A DNA stretch of 64,000 bases from Annona cherimola (taxonomy: Eukaryota > Streptophyta > Magnoliopsida > Magnoliales > Annonaceae). Shown piece by piece: positions 38,001 to 50,500 of the stretch. The translations under genes and the position numbers were made by a program. The notes under the pieces are model-generated. The model made no database searches. It worked only from the letters and a program-made list of their open reading frames with translations, and was not told the DNA's origin. The stretch lies in contig CM059971.1 of the NCBI GenBank assembly GCA_030490835.1, forward strand, positions 99,638,095-99,702,094, given 5' to 3'. Within the stretch, counting starts at the first letter, position 1; each line of letters starts with the position of its first letter.

Positions 38001-41000
38001 CAGTTGCTAGTTACAAATGTTATAACACCACAACTGAGCTTGCAAATGCCTCAGCTATGAGTGAGCTCAGCTGCCATGAGAATCCCAAGTCCCCATACTT
38101 CAGTAAAACCACAACTTAGAAAGAGGGTTTGATTTTCATAAGGCACTCGTGAACTACGTACTAGGTAAATAAATTGCCTAGATCGATGCTGAAATCCCAT
38201 CAATGGATATGTCATATGCTCTGGTTGCATGTAGCAACCACAAATAGGTGGCATGGGTAAATGGGTCTTGAGGGGTTGCCTCTTCCTATGATTTGACACG
38301 ACATAGGGTGTGTTTGGGAATAGATAAAACTTTTGATGAAAAAATTTATAAAGTAAAAGTTGTAAAGTGATGTGATATAATAGAGGTAATGATGAGAAGT
38401 AAAGAGAATAAAGTTAAAATAGATAGGTTTAATTGTATGGGTAGTTGTGTAGAAATGATTGAAAAGTAAGGGAAGTTGTGTAGAAAAATGTGAAGAAATG
38501 ATTAAAAAATAGGATAGTTTTGGATAATGAAAAGTTTTAGGTTGAAAAGTTTTAACTTGACATGTTTTACCCATTGCCAAACACACCCATAATTTCCTAA
38601 AGGCTGCCTATGGAATGCATATTTCTGAAATACATGATAGACTAGAGGATGGACCAATGCAACATTGGGAACTTTAGCTATCTGATAAACATAATAATAA
38701 CAACTGCAAATATTTCATTTGTGTCCCACAAAATCCTGTAACTGCTTTTTGAGGGACCAAATGCAACAAAAATAAATTGCAGAGAACTTGCACTCAACAT
38801 AAAAGTTATCTTCATTGCCATTCATACCAATTGAACAAAAAGAACAAAATAGAATAATCAAAATTCTCATTGCTTGGTACATTAGCCAGCTTACCTTCAG
38901 CTTTTCTCTTTTGATTATCCGCTCACACAAAAGGCGTACTTTCTCCAGTTCAACCTGCCGAAGTGAATCCCAAGGGCACGAAACCATGAAAATGTCATTT
39001 TGAACTCATCTGCTAGAGGAATGCACATCACTTGACAAATGAGCTAATATGTTTACCAGTTTGGTTCAGTACTCCTGCCTAGTCAGATTCATTTTAAAGA
39101 TAAAAGAAAATAGGAGGAATGTTCATTAACCTCTGCAAAGTTCATTGAATTTCAAGATATACTTCCACGTATGCATCCTAACAATTGAATTGCACAATAG
39201 ATAGTTGCAGGTATAAATTCATCATAAAAACGTAAGTGGATGCCAGACCACATTTGCAGGCAACATACAACAGATAATCAGAGCAAATTTGATGTGATAA
39301 CATCATGAAAGGACATTATAATATCACAACCGAATGACTACTGCCACACTAATTCTTCATGCCACCTGAAACTGGAGGACATCCTACATCTAAAGACAAT
39401 TCTGTATTCTGCCAAAATTTAATGTCTCAAAAAATTAACTTGCATCTGCACCATGCACATTTGTAAATGCCTATAGAACATAGACCACCATATTCTAAAG
39501 CATGTAAAACGCATAACATGCCTATCAATTTAACATCAAAATCTAGCAGAACAAACCAGTTGCATTATGTGACAATTATTATAATATAGCAGAAAATTGC
39601 ACTTCCTGCATCAATAATTGCAATATACCAGAAAATAACATTTATGCATCAACAATTGCAATGTACATCCCTGCATGTATATGCATTCACATGATCATTA
39701 TAGTAGCTTTCTATTAGGATACACATCAGCAGAAATATTCAGGTAAGCTTGTTAATTTATCAGCATCAGCACCTAAGCAAATAGATATAATTTGTGTTTT
39801 TTAGTATTCATAATCACTGCTGATTCATAAAGATCAAAACACCATGCTAGACTGTTGATCTTTGACTAATGTGACCATTCAAATTATCTTGGCCAGATAT
39901 GCATGACGCAGTCATCAAGGCAATTGAATAATTAATCAAATTATAAAGTAAGGCCTTCTCCGAGCACAAAGAATTCAAGAATATAGAATTCTAGTGTCTA
40001 GCTATCATTACGTCTATAAAGCTTTTTTAAGGTCACTTTCGGGGTATCAAAAGATGGCCAATTGGTGTAAAAACAAACAAAACCAGAAAAAGATTCCCAC
40101 AGTCATTCTACTTATCTTATTTCTTCTATTTGCATTCTTAAAGCAGTTCAAACCACCTCCATTCTTCTTGTTCATGTTCTTTTTTTCTTTTTTTTTCCTT
40201 TTCTATTTTCTGGTAAGACATTAGAATACCAGCATCTGAATCAGCAGAATGTAAACCATAAGATGGCATGGGGGCAATTTTTAGAAGCCTTAATTTCCCC
40301 TCGAACTGTAAACCTCTCAGTTATGCACCTAAGTGTGCCAACCTTTTACAATCATTTTTCATCCTAAAATCCTAATTTCCTAGTTTCTCTCTTAGAAATA
40401 ACCCTGCATCGTCACTGGTGCCAAAAACACCCAACATAAAAATCAGATCAGTCCATTCATCAGATGTACCAGTCATTCCAAGTGGCAACAGTCACATTAT
40501 TTCAAATATGTAGACCACAAGAAATATAGCAGCACTTGTCACTAACCCGCATTTGTCTGATGCTCTGTAGCTCTTCAACACCATGATGCTGAGCCTCGGC
40601 CTATAAACATTAAAGAAGTCAACAGTTGTTATAGATTAAACATGTTGCATGTCCTCTCAACAAAGGAAATCACGATCACCTTCTCTCTCTGCTCCAAGCT
40701 GTGCTTTTCACAATATGCTTTGTGTTGGCTTCTGCCTCCAACTGTCTTCACAGTCATATAAAAGCCAGAATCTTTTGCACAAGAGGGATGAAATGCACTC
40801 TGGCAGTTTCCAAAGTTACACTGCAAGACAGAACAAATAGTCCAATTAACATAAAGCCCAGAACTATGAGAAAATTATATTAAAAAAATAAAGAATAAAA
40901 AAAAAGGCCAACTCATCGGCATATTCCAGTAACAAGATGGTTAGTTGATAAAAAAAATTTAAAAAGCAAACCTTCAAGCACACGCCAACTTTCCGACGAC

Positions 41001-44000
41001 AAATGCAGCAAACCAGAAGGTCCCTCTCACCAGCAACAGCCTCCTGAAACAGATGCATTTTGTAGAGTCAGATGAATCATCAGTGAACAATTGTGCAACA
41101 ATTACCCATTAGAAAAAAAAAAAAAAAAAAAAAAGTGAATCTGGAAACCCATTAACAAACAGAAAGCATAAATGAACTGAGGAAAATTAACAGTTCTAAC
41201 AAGGTCATACCATTCCTTCCACAGGACCCACCTGTCCCCTTCTGAATGTTGATTCTAGAATCCACTACAAAAGTAAAACCATTATAAAGACACATAAAGA
41301 CTTTCTCCCGATGAAACTAAAAGATCGTTGCTCTTTCCACAAATGAATAGCCAATAACAAGAAACAAAGGGCTCTTTTGCTACCTCGGCACAGAAAGCAT
41401 GAACCCAAATTCCATCAACAGTTTTTCTAAATGCGCCTGTTGTTCCGCCACATAAACCACAATGGGCGACAAGAGACAACCTCTCTTGAGCATTTGCAGA
41501 TAGATTTCTAGGGCTTCTGGATTGTAACAGCAACTCTTCACACAGTTCACAGTACCATGGACCAGCTGTGGTCTTTTGATTCCGATAGCAACCCAAATGA
41601 ACAGAAACCTGTCACATAGTTTGTGTCAGAACTTCGAAGCAAATGACCTGGCTTTGTGGCATAATTGTCAAAGAAAAGGCCATAGAACCTTGCAGCTTGA
41701 ACAAATTAAGACAGGATTCAGCATTGTCTCAGTCCGTTTGCATACGTTGCATGATCGCATTTGATCTTTTGAAATATCTGAAGTCAGCTGAAAAACTTCA
41801 GACAGCTCTGATTTTGGAAAAGCCAATCTTGAAAGTGTTTCCTTTGCTCGTAGGGACCTACCACTAACAGTATTCACTTTTACAAGACTCTGAAGACAAT
41901 TAGAAGATATTTAATGTCAGTTTAACCATGAAACATCATAGAGTCAATGCAAACTTAACTGATGAAGTGAGTAACAACCTCATCGTGTGCATCCTTTCTC
42001 AAAAAAGAATTTCTTGAAGAAGCAGCAGCAGCAGCAGTTGCAGCAGCAAGCACAGCCTGCGCTTCTCGGTGTCGTCTCTCTTTTCTACCCTGTTTCTTTG
42101 CTTCTCTGAGATCGCAGATATATTGATGAGCAGTTACAGCATCCCATCGTTGTTTCCTCAGTGCATCCAACTCATGCGGAAGATTGGTCACCACGCGAAG
42201 CATCACGTCTTCTGCAGATGCACATTGGAAAAAGACCATTAGCTAGGAGAGCCCAATACCCTTTTTTAGGAAAACAGGATATTATAAACTACAGAATTTG
42301 ATACAAAGGAAAAGGTGCAAAGAACAAGACCACAAAGGCGTTTGCTTGCAACTGCATTATCCAGCAGCCGACTCTGGAAGTAAATGATTTCCCCTTCCAC
42401 TTCATCCTCTGGAGAGTGCTGCAAGATTTCCCTCTTTTTATCTTCGTCATCTAAATCCTCCCTCTTTGTGACATCTTGCATCCAAGCTGCATCACCACAT
42501 GAGGAATTCCATGCTTGGCAATGAGGACAATTGGTAGCCATGATGGAAGGAAGACGTTCCACCTTCTGATCTGTCAAGGAAGAACATGAGATTATTCAAA
42601 TTTGCATAAGAACTACCAGTATATGCAAAGAAACAACAAAGAAACAAAAACTCTACCATCGTCCATGGGGATTATGTTTTCCTGCTTGATACACACACAG
42701 TTTTGCACTTGCATCAGCCTCTTCTTGATAAATGGATGAATAGATGAACCATGTGGTCCTCCATTTCTGCATATGCATCGCACAACTTCAGATATCCATC
42801 ATGTTTTATAATGAGTTTTGCAAATTAACTCTCAGAAAATTTGAAGAAGGACAACACAACATAACAGCAGGTCATCATTTTTTTTATGTCGAACAGCAGG
42901 TCATCGTTATTGCCATGATAAAGCATCTGCCAGAGATTTAGGGCAAACTGCTAAATGGGAAAACCTCAAAAAAGTTAACCATCCACAACCAACCAGATAT
43001 ACATTGCAGACCCACTTGGAGAGGCAGGGAATTTGTCACCCATAAAGAAAATAGTCACAGACACAGAGAAAAACCAAGAGGAGAACAAGCAAAGGGTTTC
43101 ACAGAAATGATGGTAATTTAAATTCTGCAAAGAACCAATTGAACCACAATATAAATGTTGTATCAAAAAAAAAAAAAATACATGGAAAAGCTAACCTGAT
43201 ATCACGCATGCTTTGTACCCCAGGACAAAGAGCATCACCCCTATGTCCCTGACTCACACAATTGTTCCCATCAGTAGCATCTGCCTCATGTACTTTACTC
43301 TTTGTAAATCCAAAGGATGAAATAGCTTCCCCCAGAGGTTGTGGCTCTTGATGTGTCTCATGCACATTTTTCAGCTTTGCAGCAGAATTCCCTGCCAGAA
43401 GAAGCTCGCCTTTAAGAAAAAATCTCCATTACCAGAGGAAGCAGCTTGCTTATAAAGCACATGATAGACAAATGAAGGCAATGGAACATATAAACACAAT
43501 TGATACAGGGACCATCTCAATGAAGAAATTTATTCCGGTCCAAATATAAGATGTAATGAGTCCAACTGGATGGACAATCACCATTGAATTGCCACAAAAA
43601 AGAAAGAAAGAAAGAAAGAAAGAAAGAAAATAACACATAAATACTAGCTTTTATTCCCATAGTCACTCAGATTACACCCAATTGGGATATGAGTCAAGTT
43701 TCAATACACCAGGGTGCACAATCCATTTTTTAAATTTTTTTTGAATTTTTTTTTTATAAAACTGTTAATCTAGGTGTATTTAACTTGTGTATTAAATTTT
43801 ATCATTTTTGGATATGTGTATATATTTTTTATTTTTAAAATAAGAGGTTTTCATCATTTTTAATGACTAAAATACCCCTTTTTTAAAAATCAAAATATAT
43901 ATACATCTCCAAAAAAAAGTAGTAAAACTTGATTCATTGATTAAATGCACCTAGATTAACAGTTTTATAAAAAAAAATTAATTTAAAAAATGGATTTTGC

Positions 44001-47000
44001 ACGTGGATGCATTGAAACGTTACTCTACTTAAAAATAACGCACCAAAACCAGGACCGAATCCAGCTGGTTCAACCAGGAACCAGAATCTAGCTGTTTGGT
44101 CCCCAAAAAAAAAAAAAAAATAACAGTTATCTAATTTGAGCTTTTGTTTTAGATTCATAGATTGATGAAAAAGGACGTAAAATTTAAGGGAACATAATGA
44201 GGGATCTAGGGTAATGATTCAATACTTACCATAAGCATGGAGGCTCCATGCTTAACGTTGTTTTTCTAATTACAAAAAAAAAAATTAAATCCAAACACTT
44301 TTCATGTTTATTGATGTGTATTTATTTATGATTCCAAATCACAAGTATTGCAAATTTTTATATACTATATTTATACTATAAATCTTTCAGAAATTTTAAT
44401 AGTTACATAATCACTCTCACAAGATGCTATCTTTTACAAGATACAATCTTCACATGAAAATTATTTTTTTGTGGCATAATAAAACAAGATGTGTTAAGCA
44501 AGATAAATGGCTTAGATTTTAAAATTTAAAAAAATACAACGGTAAGCATGGAGCCTCTATACTTGCAGTAAGTATTGAATCATTACTCAGATATAATTGT
44601 TTTGTGATTTAATCCAGCATTTGTTGAGATTGGATTAAATCACACGACATTACTGCACATCGAAAATAATAGACAAACTAGCATGCTGAAATAAAATGAA
44701 ATCACATGACATTTGTAGAGAAGGTACAACAGATAGGGTTTTGCGGAATATTTTGGTAAGATAGAAAAAATAAAAAAGATAATTGGAAAATATAGGAGCT
44801 ATGATGGAAGAAAAAAGATGTTGAAAGGCTGTTTACCGCTTTTACGTAGAAGGAAAATGAAAGGAAAACTGTATACGTCGATATGAGGTTTAAAACATTT
44901 ACAACCTTTTTATAAAAATCAAGATAGAGCCTTTAGCTCCATTTGGTCATGAAATATCTTGTTCACCTTTTGCACCCATGTTAAATGATTTCACGTTTAA
45001 CTACATCGACAACCCTACTTTTCACTATTTATTCAACCACTACTCCTTAACCTCAAAAAACATCATTCGTCCCAAAAAAAATTTCGTTTTATCATTATTT
45101 ACTTCATTCCAGTAACATCATTTCCGCCCTCTTCAACACATCATGCATATGCAAGGATCAGTACAAAACAAACAAACACTAAGAATCATGGGCTGATTAA
45201 GAGCTTGCATGGCCAACAACAACATTAAATTACGTCCAAAGCCCACAAAACACACCTTCGTTCACAGGCAATCGTCCCTCTGGAGGATTGGCTACTGAAA
45301 GATCCAATGTTTCAGCAGGAATCTGCTGAAAACAACGAAAATTCTATTCAGAAAAGTATAAGAACTCACAAATTGAAGCTAAACATAGGTAGAGTAGGAA
45401 AGATCGCATGAGTTGACAGCTACAAGTGCAGGCGATCCAAAATGACAACCATAATAGTACTTTTCCTGTTAGCAACCAAAATGCTCAAATTGAGCACGAA
45501 ATTGAAGCATCTCCAGCCATTAATTTAGGTTCTGGCCCTACATGTCATTGTACAATCATGCAGCAGAATCACAAATCAACATCAAAGAATCATCAGTGTC
45601 ATTGTTGAGATCTTTTTGCTGATCACATGTAAAAGCACAAGAATCATAGCCCCTCGCACATGCATGATAAAAAAGCTTATAACCAGGCAGAGATTGTGAT
45701 CATGATCCTTACAATTAAGAAGTTGATTATCAAACGCAAGATCAAAGATAAGAAGGACAATGCATATTCGAAAACAACGATATGCAAACTAAATATGAAT
45801 GGAAGAATACAAGTTGTCGCAATGAAGCAACAGAAGATGTGGGGCTCCTTAACAAATAAAGGAACAAAAAGATAACAAATGCCAGTGACAAGAGACACCA
45901 CCACCTTTTCCAGGCTCTCTGGCTCTTTGTGTATATGATTCTGCTTCTGAGAGAGAGATCCATTGCAGGTGCCATCCTGCTGCAGATCATCACTGACAGA
46001 TAGACTCTCACTACAGTCATTGGCCACTAATCTATTACCGTTTTGCCGTGCTTTCTCACCAAATGAAACTGGAAATTGATCATCTTCTGAATCCTTAGTG
46101 TTGTTTTTCATTCTTCTAGTTGCTGGTAATGTTTTCGTAGAAACAGTAATAGGATCAACAAAATTTGTTTCCATCATAACATCTGAACCATCACTCAAAC
46201 CTGCCTTTGACCTAGTTGTCAATGAAGCATTGTTTTTAAATTTCAAACATTGGGTTGAAGTGGCAAAATGGGCAGAGCCCCGCAGCCACTTGACTATTTT
46301 CAGTTGCAGATCCGAAGAGACTGAAGCATCCTCATCCTGCAGAACAACTTATTACTTAGTAACTTTCTCAAGAGTTTACATGATGCAGAAACTGAATTAT
46401 GTATTATCTGATTTAATTTTGATGTACCACAAGTACTAATGCAAACGAATCGAAAGAAATGCCCATTTCAGATGCCACACGACGAGTGTTAACTTTTCCT
46501 TGGTTAATTAACTGCACACAACAGGAAAGAAATCATTAATTACAGCAGAAAACTGGATTCAAGATACATGCTGCAAACATAGCACAGTTAAACCATCACA
46601 TCGCTTCACGACCACCACACACCTTTTTTAGAACAGAAACAGGATCAGTAGAACTAGTTGTATTGACATCTCCACCGCTGTCCTTCTGAGAAACTCTTGC
46701 CATATCCATGTCTTTCGATAGCTTTGAATCACCAGTCTCCCTCTCAGAATCCAGTTTCGATAATATCTCACTTTTATTAACTTCACCTTGAAGTTCCATA
46801 CTTTTCTCGTTCACAGGACTATTATTATTTTTACTCCTGTAAGAAAGTCTTATTTTCGGGAACTTGTTCACAGCTAGTGTCACAGGTAACAACTTCGCCT
46901 CTGAAGAATAACTGTCAACAACTGTGGGTTTGAGGTAACCTGGTTGTTGGGCATTTGTAGTATCTTGAGAAACAGAATGCTTCAAGCAAAAGGCCCGTAA

Positions 47001-47475
47001 CTCAACCTAAAAAGTTTCATAAGAATCCCATCAGCTCTATGTTTTTAGGCCATATATACCATAAATAATGAGGAGCAACGACTTACATTATCACAGCCAT
47101 CCTTGCCCCAAATTTCCATTCTGTGATTAGCTAACCTTGCGCATATTGGATGAAAAGATGTGCGACATGTTCCTGAAAGATAAAACTGCCATCAACATAA
47201 ATACCCCCAATATAACATCAAGACCAAGCAAAATATTACAATGTAGAATAACGCAGGAGGAAGTACAACTCCACAGTAAGCTGTCACAAACCATCCATGC
47301 AAAAAGCCTAAAATAGTGAAAGAATAACCCAAAAGGTTGCAAATGAGTGCACCAGGAAGTTCATCGATTGCATGACATGATTTCCATAAGAATCTACAGG
47401 ATATCAAAAATGCAACTGCACAAGTTGAATTTTTTGTGAAAATTTGTCAAATTTTAAGTTATGATGAGCTCCCGA

Positions 47476-47517
<42 letters not shown>

Positions 47518-50500
47518 GCACAGAGCTCTGGCTTGGTCAATAAGTTATGGCCCAGGCCAAAGAATCATTTGTCAGTAAGGACATAAATCTCATGAACAAC
47601 TCGGCTCACATCCAAAGACTCCCCGAAGATCTCTAAACTGTCAACCAGGTGAATCAGTCTTTTGCAATTGGAGAGATTCAGTACTGATGCTATTTCAGAA
47701 TATCTCGAGATGTATCTAATATTTAAAACATACTACTGAGCCTCACATCACAGAAGATAAGATGCATCATCAACAAACTACAAAAAAGACACGTTAGGCT
47801 TGTTTTGCTAAATTTTATTAATCTCCTTATTGACTCTAAAAGCCTTATAAAGAACAGGGGAAGAAGGAAGACTTAGGAAATGGAGAAGGGACAGCAAAAA
47901 CAACACAGAAGCTTCCCCTGTCACAGCAATTTACAGAAGGTGACAATGGAGGCTATTCACATAAGGAAAAGGGATTTTTGGAAACCTATGACCATCAGAA
48001 TCCCCAGCACAACAGGCTAATGTAGGTATACATCCATACCGCCCACCAAGAAATTTTATTAATAGAGCAGAATTTTATAAGACGTAGAACTTCTCACTTT
48101 TAGTCTCTTTCGAGACTCCTTATAACAATGCAAAATGATTCAAGGCTCTTTGGCTTCGTCTGCCTCCTCTTAGAATCCTTGTTATATAGACCTAGCATTC
48201 TCGATTTCAAACATCTACAAATTCAACTATTGGAGGTGTTTGCCTTATGAATTGTTGAAATTCCAACTTCACAGCATCAATTCAGAATGACCAGGAAACC
48301 TGCAAATGAGATGAGATCAAGAAGGAGAAAGAGGTCAGGCAAGAACCTTCTTTCTTTTTGGAAAATAAAGGTGAAAGGTAGGAGATCCTATGGTTTTGTG
48401 ATAGAACAGAACAGATGAAGAATGAATAAATGAACAAACATCAACTGTTTCCAAATCTCATTCCGAGGGACATATATTGTAAGAGGGATAACAGATTCTT
48501 TTTTAAAAAATTGACAAATCTTCTCATTAAGTTCAATGTGCAAAATTGTTCAATTTTCAAAAATCTCTACATTCCTTAACTATATGTTCATGTTAGATGA
48601 AAGCTATGCAAAACTCTGCCCAAATTCAATGGAACTACCTTCAAGGCTATTAGAATAGACGAAGTAGTAGCAGGAAAGTTTCTTCTCCACCCCTTAACAC
48701 GAAAACTACCTGCCTTGGTCAATCACCCTATTTCCCCAAGCCCAATGCGCTTTTCTGCCATCGAACTTGCATTTTGAGTTCATATAAGGGTCCATTTGGT
48801 CTGATTTTTTTTTAAATAACAATAACAATAATAATAATAATAATAATAAGTGGGAAAATTTTTGTGGAAAAAAATTTGAAAAACTAAGATAATAGAGGTA
48901 ACATTATGAGTAAAGAGAATGAAGATAAAATAGAGTAATTATATAGAAAAATATAAAAAATGATTAAAATATAGAGATGATAATAGAAAAAGTAGGATAG
49001 TTAATTAAAATGTCAAATTCATATGAAAAGATGTATAGGAAAGAGTGGGGAAAAAACAAAAAACAAAAAAAATCTTTTCCTCATACCAAACAGAGCCTAA
49101 ATACATATTTTATCAAATAAAAAAAAAAGATAAAGTAATTATATAAAAAGATGTGAAATACTGAATGTAGAGGTACTAACATGAAAAGTAGTTTTTTTTT
49201 TTTTTTTTTTTTTTATCGTGGCACCCACCTTAGATGACCAAGCACCTAACAAAGGTGTACTCCAGCAGCGACATAACGAGGTCATTGCCTCTACTCAACA
49301 TTTGAACTTTGTACCTCCCACTTACACTACTGTACACACAGTCGCATCAACCGCTTGGGCATTCAAGTGGTGACTAAAAAAAGTAAGGTAGTTACATAAT
49401 TAAGATATCAAATTCATACGAAAAGGTGTGTGGAAATGGTGGAAAAGTTATTTTTTTCTCTTCTACCTCTTACCAAATGAACACTAAATATATATTTTAT
49501 CCATTAAAAATAAAATAAATATGTTAATTGTACAAAAAGATGCGAAAATGATTAGAATATAAAAGTAATAATAAAAAATAGGATAGCGAAATAATTAAAA
49601 AGTCAAATCTATATGAAAAGGTGTATAGAAAAGAGTGGGGAATTTTTTTATTTTTATTTTTTACCCTGTACCAAGTAGACCCTAAATAGCCACTGCTTTG
49701 CTAACTTTTTTATTTAAAAAAAGTGGGGTACTTTAGTGGGAAAATTTTTTTAAAAGGTAAGTAATATGATATGATATCAGTAATATGCCATGATATAGTA
49801 ATGATTACAAATAAAAATAATAAAAATAAAACAGATAGGGTAGTTTTATGGAAAGACGTAAAAAATGATTAGAATATAAAGATAATAATAGAAAAAGCAA
49901 GATAGTTAGATAGCTAAGATGTCAAATTCATATGAAGGAGCCTGTAGGAACAAGTGGGAAAGTTTTTGTTTTCTTTTACTTCATACCAAACAAGTAAATA
50001 TATATTTCACCCAGTGCTTTGCTAACATCTCATTTTTATTACCACTGGCATAATTTCCTTATATTTCTTAAGAATTCCACTTGTTCGAACAGACCCTCAG
50101 ATAAAGAGATGACAGATCTAGCAGCAACATAAGCTTACAAGCATTCGCCATCTTAAGAATTTATACCCTATCTGATGGTTGGTAATGGTAAGGAACCATC
50201 TAGACCAGAATTTAGAGATCATACAAGAGAATATCACAGCATTGGCAAAGGAAACTGAAGAAGGCTATATATCTCAGGTTAGAGAGAGAATTAGACAACA
50301 AAATCAAAGGAATTACAACACTACATGCACCCAATACAATTATTATTGGTAACTTGATACACAATCTTTCAAAACAAGCAAATTCAAACATAGAATGAAA
50401 TTTGCAACAGAGGACAACTAAACTGCCATTCTTGACATGACTGCTAAAATCACAGTTGACAACCCATGCTAGAATGGACATCGAAAAATAAAATTTATCC

